From an uncultured Clostridia bacterium (GTDB lineage Bacteria; Bacillota; Clostridia; TANB77; CAG-508), in assembly GCA_944390345.1 (NCBI GenBank), contig CALXPP010000014.1, forward strand, positions 1 to 43,658: 43,658 bases of DNA, in the 5' to 3' direction. Below, one piece after another: positions 1 to 9,900 of this stretch. Under the pieces are notes generated by a model. That model was not told where the DNA came from. It ran no database searches and worked only from the letters and a program-made list of their open reading frames with translations. The position numbers and the translations under genes were made by a program. Within the stretch, counting starts at the first letter, position 1. Each line of letters opens with the position of its first letter.

Positions 1-1
1 G

Positions 2-1177
2 TTTAAAGATGTCTATGAGATGAATGAAGTTCTAATAGATAATTGGAATAAAACTATAAATGAAGATGATGAAATTCTACAAGGAACTAAGATTTCAGTA
101 GAATATGAATTTACAGCAGAAAATATTAGTGAGATAGATAGAATTAGTACAAACTTAGATGTGCTAAGATACAAAGAAAATGAGACAAACCCAATTGCAA
201 CTAATTCATCACAAAGAGCTCTATATGTAGATGAAAATAATTATTTAGGATCTGAAACAGCAGAAAAATATTTATATGATGTAGTATTTGAAAAGGATAC
301 AGCTTATCCATCAGACGATGATTATAGAGTATTAGAAAAAACAATGACAACTGGAGACGACAATTACTATGGTAGATACTTAGGAAGTACATATTTTACA
401 AGTAATATTTCTGCAAAAGATACGATAGTAGATTTAAAAATAGATACAATACTAGATTATATTGATACAGATTTAAGCTTTACAGCAGAAGAAAACTTAG
501 GCGAAGATCATTTCTGGACAACTACAACTTCAGAAGCCTTAATGAATGGTGATGGTATAAACGGTGCGCTTATAAGAAGAGAATTATTTGTAAATGTAGC
601 AAATAATAGTCAAGCTCAAGATTTAAGATTAGTAGATTTACATGGTGTAGCTTTTGATTCAGACTTGATAAGTAACTTAGCTGTTTCAATGGATGATAGA
701 GAAAAAGATTCACAAACAGATGTAATTAATGAAAAATTATCTAAGTTCTTACATCCAAAAACAGTTGAAACAACAGCAGAAGAATATTCTGGTGAGATTT
801 CAATGACAGCAGAGAAAATAATTGCTTCAGAAACAGATACAGACAATCTAAGCTTTGAAAACATTGCCGAGATTATACAATATACTTGTACATCAGGTAG
901 AAGAACAAACTTTGCAACAACAATAGGAAATGTAAATGTAAAAGCAGAAACAGGAGAGTACTTAGAATCACTTAAAGAGAAAGATACATCAGCAACAGAA
1001 GTTATAACATTATCACCACCAACAGGTTTGAATAGAATACAAAATATGATAGTAAATACAGTACAAGCAAGTTCAAAATTAATAATAATAGTAGCAATAT
1101 TAATTGCTGTGATAGTAGCAACTACAATTTCAGTACCTATAATAATTAAACGCTATAAGAATAGACCAATTAAATAA
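2..1177 (+). CDS. C-terminal part of a giant cell-surface protein (5' end outside window)
   Basis: The reading frame is open to the window edge, so this is the tail (391 residues visible) of a larger protein; the first ATG at 20 is probably internal. It is paralogous to the end of the 2416-aa protein at 6967-14217: both contain YLGS followed by (I/L)DY(I/V)D and AEEN, a (F/S)xNIAEI segment, a GRR segment and a closing SATE-(V/L)-IT-(L/F)-SPPTG motif. After SPPTG comes a hydrophobic span (about residues 355-378) and a basic tail ending KRYKNRPIK, the layout of a sortase-sorted or membrane-anchored surface protein. The (S/P)PxTG form is known from Clostridioides difficile sortase B substrates; using it here is an inference. 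No enzyme motif is seen. Its exact ligand or role cannot be read from this fragment. Confidence 0.75.
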   Translation, partial: FKDVYEMNEVLIDNWNKTINEDDEILQGTKISVEYEFTAENISEIDRISTNLDVLRYKENETNPIATNSSQRALYVDENNYLGSETAEKYLYDVVFEKDTAYPSDDDYRVLEKTMTTGDDNYYGRYLGSTYFTSNISAKDTIVDLKIDTILDYIDTDLSFTAEENLGEDHFWTTTTSEALMNGDGINGALIRRELFVNVANNSQAQDLRLVDLHGVAFDSDLISNLAVSMDDREKDSQTDVINEKLSKFLHPKTVETTAEEYSGEISMTAEKIIASETDTDNLSFENIAEIIQYTCTSGRRTNFATTIGNVNVKAETGEYLESLKEKDTSATEVITLSPPTGLNRIQNMIVNTVQASSKLIIIVAILIAVIVATTISVPIIIKRYKNRPIK

Positions 1178-1189
1178 TAAAGTTTGAAA

Positions 1190-1215
1190 GGGACTCTACA
1201 AATCGTAGAGTCTCT
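1190..1215 (+). terminator. hairpin terminator after the partial surface-protein gene
   Basis: GGACTCTAC (1191-1199) pairs with GTAGAGTCT (1205-1213) around a 5-nt loop, with one G-U pair. The following run is only moderately T-rich, so termination strength is uncertain. Confidence 0.6.
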
Positions 1216-1408
1216 TGTATATTTAATGAAGAAAATTTTATTTTATTCTTAGGGAAATAATAAACTTGGAAGTTTTTGTGCTTTGCATAAAAAAATACAA
1301 AAGATTATAAAAAACGACAAAATTTTCTTTAGGACAACAATATTTTTGAAATAATTAAAAATAAAGGAAAAAAATTTTAAAAAAATTTGAAAAAAAGTCA
1401 AAAAAAGG

Positions 1409-1437
1409 TTGAAAAAGTTTACATAACAGTATATAAT
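1409..1437 (+). promoter_or_regulatory. sigma-A-type promoter for the giant surface-protein operon
   Basis: TTGAAA (1409-1414), 17-bp spacer, perfect TATAAT (1432-1437). The expected start near 1444 gives a leader of about 210 nt before the ATG at 1657. Confidence 0.7.
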
Positions 1438-1656
1438 AAAAGTGTATATTTGAATACTTACGAGATTTTGGAGGATTTACTTGTGTAACTAAAATTTTAT
1501 ATTATTATAAGTAAAAATACCAAGGAAGCAAAGCCGTAATATTTTGTTGTGATTTTTTTGTAAAATCCTTGAAACAAGCAATATACAAGTATTGACTACT
1601 ATATTTAATGTAGTAAAATATATATTAGTAAGATTTTAAGTAAATGGAGGTAAGTT

Positions 1657-4600
1657 ATGCATAGCAAAATGTTTAAAAGAATTTTGGCCGGAATTCTAGT
1701 TTTTACATTAACATTTGCTAATCCAGCGTTAGTTACAAAATCTTTTGCTACCAGTATTTTTGATATGGTAAACAATCAGTCAGATACTGGAAACAGAAAT
1801 GTTGAATTTAATGCAGGTTTTGATGCTGAAAACGAGGAAAGTTTTTCAGCTATTTCTGATGTTAATAATGAGGATTTAGCAATTAATTTAAAAGTAAATG
1901 TAAAAAACAAAGGGTACTTAAAAAATGGTAAAGTTGCAATTACAGAAAGTGTAGAGGGAGCAGGACTTAATTTTGAAATAAAGTCAGAAAATACAAACTC
2001 TGAGATTGCAAGTAGTGAGCAAAGTACCGAAGTAAATGCTCAAAATTCAGAAAATGTAACTACACCAGAAGAAACAGCAGTTCAAGAGATAACTGCTGAG
2101 AATAAAACAACTACTAACGAAGAAAGAGCAGAAAATACAATCAATACTGAAAATCAAGATAATTCAGTAGCTGCAGCAGAAACAGAGAATGTAGAAAATA
2201 TTTCAGAAATGGTAGAAAAAATAGAAAACAATACAGTAACTTTAAAACAGATTGATGCTGGCTCTGAAGTTTTAATTACTCTTCCAATAGAGTATAAAAA
2301 CGAAGAATTTGTTAATTTAAACAAATTATCTGCTACTAGTAAAGTAATTTTTTCAGGTACTTATGTAGATGAAGAAGGTGAAGAAACAGAAGTATCTAAA
2401 GAAGTAGATCTTACACTTTCTTGGAAAGATGAAAAAAGCTTTAAAGTATCAGAGCAAATTACTAAATATATTCCTTATACTACGGCAAATGGAAGTGGAA
2501 TAATATTACAAGCAGTTGTAGCATTAGACAATACTACAGATAAGAAAACCTTACCTGTTAGTAGTTCTGAGCTAAATATTACAGTTCCTACTATAAATGA
2601 AATAAGACCTAGTAAGATTACAGTAGTAGCTGCATCAACTGTAGCAACCAATGGAAAGGCAAATGAAAATGTAATATTTACAGAGAACAATTGGTCATAC
2701 AATGCAGAAACAAATATGTTAAATATAAAAGTTCAAAATGAAAAACAACTTGTAAAAATTGAAAATCATCCAGAGGATATATTAAAAGATGCAGAAAAAG
2801 AGGTTGTAGAAGAAGAAAGATATTATAGTTTATCTGGAAAAGATGAGTACATAATTACATATTCATTTGAAAACATAGAAATGGGAAATGAACTAAAAGT
2901 TTATTCTAATATTGCTGCAAAAGTAGATACTTTTAGTGGAGAAGAGGAAGCAGGAAAAATATTTACTTCTCAAGCTAATGAAAGTTACGAATACACATTA
3001 ACAGGCCAAATGGGTAATGTTGTTTCTTTTGATGCTATAAACGAAACTGAGAATATTTCAAAAGCATACACTTACTTAAATTATAATAATACGGAAAATT
3101 ATGAAATTAAATTTAATTCAAAAAGTGTAATAAATGTTTCTTACAAAGACATAGTAGATGAAATGAAAATAGAAGATAAAGATATATACTATGTTGCGAA
3201 AGATGGAAACAAATATAGCACAAATGATATTAAATACAAAAATTTAGTAATTTCAAGAGAAAATTTTAATTCAATTTTGGGTGAAGCAGGAACTTTAAGA
3301 ATTTTAGATGAAAACGGAAATGAAATAGCGGTAATAAATAAAGATTATGCTTCAGATGAAAATGGAAATTTAATTATTAACTTAGAAGAAAAAGCTTTAA
3401 CTAAAATTTCTATAATAACTAGCAAACCTGTTCAAGATGGAAACTTAATTGTTAATGTAGAAAGAGCTATGAAAAAATCAGAATTCGACAAAAATATGTA
3501 CAAAGAATTTTCTCAAGTAGTATTTGAAAATACTATGAAAGCTAAATATAGTTATGTTGCATCAGAAACAGAAATTGGAACTAAAGCTATACAAACAAAT
3601 TTAAAAGATACAAAAACAAAGGCTGAAATTGTTATAGATAGAGACAGCTTATCTACTATAGCAATGAATGAAGAAGTTGAGATAAGAATAGAACTAAACA
3701 ATGATTCAGAAGAATCTGATGTATATGGAGCTTCAGTGTTTGAGGTAGAAATGCCAGCATATATTCAAAGTATGGAAATTACAAATACAAACATTGTTTA
3801 CGGAGAAGGTTTAAATATAAAGAGTGTAGAGCCTTATGAAAACAATGGAAGAATTTATATTAGAATTACATTAGATGGAAAACAAGAATATTTAAATTCT
3901 GGTGTATTAACAAATGGTTGTAACATAGTAATAAATTCAAATATTAGAGTAGATTTATTTGCACCAGCAATGGAGCAACAAATAAAATTGACTTATACTA
4001 ATAATGAAGCAACAAATTATGAAAATAATGGTACAGCAGTAAAAAATATTTACTATTCATCACCAGCAGGATTAATTACTGCAAATACAACAAGTGATTA
4101 TAATGGTGTTGGAACAATGGTTACTTCTGTACGACAAGGTACTAGAGAAGATACAATTGAAATTTATGCACCAGCTAAAAGAGCTAAAATGGAAGTAATT
4201 GTAATGAACAACAATAAAAATACAGTTTCAGAATTATCTATATTAGGAAGAATACCTTTTAAAGGAGTAAAGGATATAGAAACTGGAGAAGATTTAGGAA
4301 CTACACTAGATACTAAGATGGTAAGTGGAATTGTTCCAGATGTAAATAATAGGGGAAATTTCATTATTTACTACTCTACAAATCCAGAAGCAACCAATGA
4401 TTTACAAAATGCTGAAAATGGTTGGACACAAAATATCGAAGATTTATCTACAGTAAAATCTTATTTAATAGTTCCAGAAACAGAAGATTATGTAATGGAA
4501 GAAGCAGAAATATTAAGATTTACTTACGAGTATGAAATTCCAGCAAATCTAGAACATAATACAGACATTTATGGTACTTTCTTAGCTTACTATAAAAATA

Positions 4601-6963
4601 ATACAGATATTGCAGTTATAGAAGAATCATCAAAAGCAGATAAAGTAGGTTTAACTACAGGAGAAGGACCACAAGTAGATATATCTTTAGCATCAAATGT
4701 AGATACAGTTAAAGAATTCGAGGAACTAAAATTTACAACTACTGTTAAGAATACGGGAAAAGCAGAAGCAGAAAATGTAGTTGTTAAACTACCAATTCCA
4801 AGTTATACAAAATATGTAAGTTCAACTTCTAATAAAGAAGATTTAAAAGCAGAACTTGTAGATAATGTAGCTATATTTAATGTAGGTTCAATGGCAGTTG
4901 ATGAAACTGTAGATTTAGAAGTTACAATAGAAGCTTTAGATTCACCAGAAGAGCAAACTAATATTCAAGCTACCTCTACAATAACAGTAAAAGATTTACA
5001 AAAAGAATTATCAAGTAATACAGTTTCTGTTAATTTAAAACAAGCAGAATTTTCATTAAAAATAGTAACAGTAGAAGATAATGCAGATGGAGCAAAAGTT
5101 ATATATAGAGAAAATGATGAATATTATTTTAATGTTCAACTAGAAAACTTAACATCTAAAGAACAAAATAATGTAATTGTAAAAACAGTTCTACCACAAG
5201 AATTTAGCTTTGTAGAAGCATATATGGTGGGATATGAAGCAGACGGAATTACTACAAATAAAGTAGATATAGCAGGATATAATGAACAAACTAGAGAAAT
5301 AGTTTGGAATTTAGATAGAATAAGAGAATATGGTGCAGAGCAATTTAATTTAACAGTAAGAGCAAACAATCTACCAGAAGGAACAACGCAAAAAGATGCT
5401 GCAGTTAAATTTGAAGCTTCTGCAGATGGTACAGAAAACTATACTTCTAATGAAGTGGTAGTAACAATTGCTAAACCAAGTTTAGTAGTATCTCAAAGAA
5501 CTTTAACAACTAATACTTATGTTAAAGAAGGAGAGATAATTGAATATGTATTTAATGTAAAAAATGAAGGAATTATAGCAGCAGAGAGATTGGTATTAAA
5601 TGATGAAATTCCAGAAGGCTTAATTGTAAAAAATATAGATTATGTAGCAAATGGAGTTCATGCAAGTAAAACTGTTTCAGAAAAAGATTCTGTAGAGATA
5701 AATACAGTTATTATGCCAGGTCAAGAACTAGTAGTAAATGTAAAAGCTCTAGCGGTTGGATTAAATGGTATGCAAGAAAAAACTGTAACAAATGCAGCAA
5801 CAATTTCTGCTCAAAATGTAGAAGAAATAAAAACAAATTCAATTACACATATAGTAGAAGCTTCAGATAAATCTTACCTATATGATACTGCAGGGGAAAC
5901 TACTAATGTGGCAACTTCTCAATTACATTCAGGAAATGGTAATTTAACTAAAACATATAAATTAACCGGTATAGCATGGCTTGATGAAAATGGAAATGGT
6001 AAAAGAGATGATGAAGAGCCAAAGATGAGCAATATTACAGCAAGACTTGTAAATTCAGATAATGGAACAATAATTAAAACAGCTACAACAGATAGTAGAG
6101 GTGAATATAGTTTCTCTGGAATAGGAAACGGAAACTATTTAGTAATATTTGATTATGATACAGTAAAATATACAGTAACAACTTATAGACAAGCAGGAGT
6201 TGAAGCAAATGTTAACTCTGATGCAATTACAACTAAAATTGAGCAAGATGGAAAACAAAGAAATGGAGCTGTAACAGATGTAATTACAATTCAAGATTTA
6301 AGTGTATCTAATGTTGACATAGGTTTCATACTAGCAGATACTTTTGATTTAAAACTAGATAAAGCAGTAACAAAACTAACAGCTCAAAATAAAGTAGGTA
6401 CAGATAGATCTGAATATGATAATTCAAAACTTGCGAAAATAGATATTGCAGGAAAATATATTGCAAGTACAGTAGTATATATAGAATATAATATCTCAGT
6501 CTCAAATATAGGAGATGTAGCAGGATATGCTAAGAAAATAGTAGATTATATACCAGAAGGAATGAGCTTTAATTCTAACTTAAATCCAGATTGGTATACA
6601 GGTACAGATGGAAATTTATATACATCAAGCTTAGCTGATGTAGAATTAAAGCCAGGAGAAACTAGAAACTTAAAATTAGTACTTACAAAGCAGATGACAA
6701 CAGAAAATACTGGTGTAGTAAACAATAATGCAGAAATTTATGAAGATTTCAATATTTATGGTATTTCAGATGTTAACTCAACGCCAGCAAATAAAATTCA
6801 AAACGAAAATGATATGAGTGCAGCAGATGCTATTTTAACAATAAAAACAGGTGAGAGCCTAATATATGTATCAGTTATTATAACTAGCATAATATTAGGA
6901 GCAATAGTAATATTTATAGCCTACAATAAGATTGTAGTTGCAAAAAGAAAGAGAGGTGTTTAA
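1657..6963 (+). CDS. giant DUF11/SdrD-B cell-surface protein, 1768 aa
   Basis: Secreted surface protein. The ATG follows GGAGG at 1646-1650. Residues 1-32 form a signal peptide (KMFKRIL, hydrophobic core, likely cleavage after SFA). Residues about 110-180 are a Glu/Asn/Thr-rich low-complexity stretch. A long beta-rich region follows, then several DUF11-like domains (about 1004-1410) with the NTG-(K/x)-AEAENVVVKLP and NEGIIAAERLVLNDEIPEG patterns. An SdrD-B/Cna-B-like module (about 1437-1545) starts GIAWLDENGNGKRDDEEP and ends GEYSFSGIGNGNYLV. The last domain (about 1556-1725) starts DTFDLKLDKAVTKL and contains VAGYAKKIVDYIPEG, a module I know as recurrent in clostridial surface proteins. An IKTGE motif precedes a membrane span (about 1738-1757) and the basic tail KRKRGV. 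Such modules serve as stalks in adhesins; the ligand is unknown. It is translationally close to the next gene (3-bp gap), so the two probably work as one surface assembly. Confidence 0.8.
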   Translation: MHSKMFKRILAGILVFTLTFANPALVTKSFATSIFDMVNNQSDTGNRNVEFNAGFDAENEESFSAISDVNNEDLAINLKVNVKNKGYLKNGKVAITESVEGAGLNFEIKSENTNSEIASSEQSTEVNAQNSENVTTPEETAVQEITAENKTTTNEERAENTINTENQDNSVAAAETENVENISEMVEKIENNTVTLKQIDAGSEVLITLPIEYKNEEFVNLNKLSATSKVIFSGTYVDEEGEETEVSKEVDLTLSWKDEKSFKVSEQITKYIPYTTANGSGIILQAVVALDNTTDKKTLPVSSSELNITVPTINEIRPSKITVVAASTVATNGKANENVIFTENNWSYNAETNMLNIKVQNEKQLVKIENHPEDILKDAEKEVVEEERYYSLSGKDEYIITYSFENIEMGNELKVYSNIAAKVDTFSGEEEAGKIFTSQANESYEYTLTGQMGNVVSFDAINETENISKAYTYLNYNNTENYEIKFNSKSVINVSYKDIVDEMKIEDKDIYYVAKDGNKYSTNDIKYKNLVISRENFNSILGEAGTLRILDENGNEIAVINKDYASDENGNLIINLEEKALTKISIITSKPVQDGNLIVNVERAMKKSEFDKNMYKEFSQVVFENTMKAKYSYVASETEIGTKAIQTNLKDTKTKAEIVIDRDSLSTIAMNEEVEIRIELNNDSEESDVYGASVFEVEMPAYIQSMEITNTNIVYGEGLNIKSVEPYENNGRIYIRITLDGKQEYLNSGVLTNGCNIVINSNIRVDLFAPAMEQQIKLTYTNNEATNYENNGTAVKNIYYSSPAGLITANTTSDYNGVGTMVTSVRQGTREDTIEIYAPAKRAKMEVIVMNNNKNTVSELSILGRIPFKGVKDIETGEDLGTTLDTKMVSGIVPDVNNRGNFIIYYSTNPEATNDLQNAENGWTQNIEDLSTVKSYLIVPETEDYVMEEAEILRFTYEYEIPANLEHNTDIYGTFLAYYKNNTDIAVIEESSKADKVGLTTGEGPQVDISLASNVDTVKEFEELKFTTTVKNTGKAEAENVVVKLPIPSYTKYVSSTSNKEDLKAELVDNVAIFNVGSMAVDETVDLEVTIEALDSPEEQTNIQATSTITVKDLQKELSSNTVSVNLKQAEFSLKIVTVEDNADGAKVIYRENDEYYFNVQLENLTSKEQNNVIVKTVLPQEFSFVEAYMVGYEADGITTNKVDIAGYNEQTREIVWNLDRIREYGAEQFNLTVRANNLPEGTTQKDAAVKFEASADGTENYTSNEVVVTIAKPSLVVSQRTLTTNTYVKEGEIIEYVFNVKNEGIIAAERLVLNDEIPEGLIVKNIDYVANGVHASKTVSEKDSVEINTVIMPGQELVVNVKALAVGLNGMQEKTVTNAATISAQNVEEIKTNSITHIVEASDKSYLYDTAGETTNVATSQLHSGNGNLTKTYKLTGIAWLDENGNGKRDDEEPKMSNITARLVNSDNGTIIKTATTDSRGEYSFSGIGNGNYLVIFDYDTVKYTVTTYRQAGVEANVNSDAITTKIEQDGKQRNGAVTDVITIQDLSVSNVDIGFILADTFDLKLDKAVTKLTAQNKVGTDRSEYDNSKLAKIDIAGKYIASTVVYIEYNISVSNIGDVAGYAKKIVDYIPEGMSFNSNLNPDWYTGTDGNLYTSSLADVELKPGETRNLKLVLTKQMTTENTGVVNNNAEIYEDFNIYGISDVNSTPANKIQNENDMSAADAILTIKTGESLIYVSVIITSIILGAIVIFIAYNKIVVAKRKRGV

Positions 6964-6966
6964 GAT

Positions 6967-9900
6967 ATGAATAAGAACTTAAAAAATAAGTTATCAATTT
7001 CATTTATACTAATAAGTATAGTAATATTAAGCACCTTAATAGGACTTGCAACTTATGTTAGTGCTGAGCTTGATGTAAGTAAATCACAATCTTATTCAGA
7101 AGGAACAGGACATCCAGCACCAGGATATATAACAGTAAATGATTTATGGTCTAGATATGATATATTGTGTTCTGCACATGGTGTACATTTACCAAGTTAC
7201 AATAATACAATATTAAACACAGAAAAAGGTAGTATATCAGAAGCTTATTTAACACAAAATGATATAGGAAAAAAGAATTTTGTTCATACAGTGGAGTCTT
7301 ATAGTAGCTCTCCAAATTCACCATTTAAGTCTTCTACATACACAAATGAGACTTATGGTTACTATAAGGTAAATTCTAAAAATATAGCAACACCAATGGA
7401 AGCATATATATTATCTGAAATGGCAAAAGAGCAAGTAGTTAGAGGAAACGATACTAATGTTCAAATTGCTTGGTGGAATACAGAAGCTGGTATGCAAGGT
7501 GTAATGGCTTCTGCACCAGAAGAGTTAACTTTAGAAGCAAGAGATTTTGAAGCATATATATTAAAGGTAGGTGGTTCAACAGATACTAGTACATATGTCT
7601 TACAAGATTATGAATTTGAAGTAAATGGAACCACTTATACAGGTCAAGTAGAAGCTCCTGTTATAAATTACGAACCAAAATATAATGAGGACGCAAACCA
7701 AGATGGAAAGGTAGACAGATACGATAATATAACAATTTCTTGGACAGGAGAAAAATATAAAATAGGACCATTTTCTATAGACTATGTTGAAAGTAAAGTA
7801 AAACATGGAAATAGAGATGAAGTAATGTTTGCAGGTATTACAAATGCAAAAGTGTATACTGATCTTGGAGAGGTACCAGAAGATAAATGGAACTTTGTAT
7901 GGTTAGAAGGACAAAGAGATGTAAATGACACTCAAGAATATCCTCATACTAATGAAGTTTTCTATATAGAAATGGATTTTATAGAAGATGCAAAATATTT
8001 TGAAAATTTACATTTTGACTTTAAATATATGAATGCAGGTGGAAGATATGATGAATTAAAAGGAACATATTTTAAAGCAAATTGGAAACCAAAATCAGAA
8101 GCTCAATATTGCTCTGGTGGATACACAGATAGTGAAGGTAATGATCATCCTTGTTCACACGGATTTATGAGTAGACACGTTAAATCTTGGACATATTGGG
8201 TAGAACTTGCAAATTTACAACCATTTGAGTCACAGCTTTTAGCTTATGGTATTAAAGGTGCAAGATGGTATAATCCAGCTACTTTAGATTTAGATGGAGG
8301 ACCAGAGTTTGAAGAGGAATATAAAGCTACACTTGAAATTAAAAAGGTTGTGGTAGATGAAGATGGAAATGAATTAACCTCTCTAGATGATTCGATATTC
8401 ACATTTAAAATTTATATAAATGATGAATTATATGATACAGTTAGAGTAAAAGCAAATGAAACTGTAACTAGAACTGTAAAATGGAAATCTAGTGAGCCTA
8501 ATCCAACTTATAGAATAGAAGAAGTAAATTTACCAGATGAATATACTTTGGTAAATATAGAAAACTCTTCAGGAACTTTAGAGAATAAGTCAAATCAAAG
8601 AGTTGAGATTAAAGCAATAAATCAGGTAGAACATCATTCAGGATATTTGAAAATCTTAAAGAAAGTAACAGACCCTGCAGAAGTAGATGAAACTTATAAA
8701 TTTGATGTATATATTGATGGTGTATTAAATCAAAATGTAAGTATTACAATACCAGCAGGACAAACACAAAACGAAGTTATAGTTGGACCTTTTGAATGGG
8801 ATGGAAAAGATGCTCCAGTATATAGAGTTGTTGAAACAGAAATACCAGAAAATGTTACTTTATTTAATATGATTAATGAAAAAGGTAAGCTAATAGATGG
8901 AGATATGCCAGATGCTGTAATAGTTACAGCAATAAATGATAACAGTGATAATAAAGAGCACGAAGGATATATCGATATAACAAAACAAGTAACAGAAGTT
9001 CCAACAGAAAATGAGATTTATAAATTTGATGTATATATTAATGGAGAAAAATATACACAAGTAGAAGTAACAGTACCAGCAGGACAAACTTCAAATACTG
9101 TAACTGTAGGACCAATTAAGTGGAAGGGAGAAAAAGCACCAAGTTATGAAGTAAGAGAAGTTGAAATTCCAGAAGGTGTTACACAATTTAATATTATAAA
9201 CTCAATAGGAACTCTAATAGATGGAAAAGATGGACAAAAAGTAATAGTTACTGCTATAAACGATAATGGTGGTGACGGAGATGAATATGAAGCAAAAATT
9301 ATTATTACTAAAAAAGTAGATGGAAATGCTTCTATAGATAAAAAATTTAAATTTAAAATTACTATAGGAAGTACAGTTTACTATGCTGAAATTACAAAAG
9401 ATTCTAGTTGGTCACAAACAGTAAAATGGAAAGAAGGAGAAACAGCTCCAAGTTATAGTGTAGAAGAGATAGAAATTCCAGAGGGTTATGAGCAAGTAAG
9501 TATTTCAAATGCATCAGGAACTTTAGAAGCAGATAAAGAAGTATATGTAGAGGCTGTAAATAAAGGTGATGATAAAGAATATTCTGGAACTATTCGTGTA
9601 ACAAAGAAAGTTGAAAATTCATCAGATGCAGATGCAAAATTTAAATTTAAAATTACTATAGGAGATACAGTTTATACAAAGGAATTAGCTAATGGAGAAA
9701 GTTGGACAGAAAATGTAAAATGGGTTGGTGAAGAAAATGCACCAAGCTATAAAGTTGAAGAGGTTGAGCTTCCAGAGGGATATACTTTAGTAGGAATTGA
9801 AAATGCAGAAGGAACAATGGAAGCAAATAAAACTGTAGTTGTAAAAGCTACAAACAGAGATACAGATGAAAAAGAGCATCAAGCACAAATTACAGTTAGA

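Larger units (their letters stand above)
1178..1656 (+). other. 479-bp gene-free leader and promoter region
   Basis: Very A/T-rich sequence between two surface-protein genes. It contains a terminator (1190-1215), a sigma-A-type promoter (1409-1437) and a transcribed leader of about 210 nt ending in GGAGG (1646-1650). Within the leader are an SD-like GGAGG near 1470 followed by a TTG-started three-codon frame, a more GC-rich block at 1520-1536 (CCAAGGAAGCAAAGCCG), and two hairpins: CAAGGA (1521-1526) with TCCTTG (1566-1571), and ACTAC (1595-1599) with GTAGT (1610-1614). No riboswitch class is recognised. Confidence 0.6.

Noticed and set aside
1501..1540. GCAAAGCCG block as a c-di-GMP-I (GEMM) riboswitch
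   Set aside because: It resembles part of GACGCAAAGCC, but the GGCAAACC element, the GAAA tetraloop and the second conserved stem are absent.
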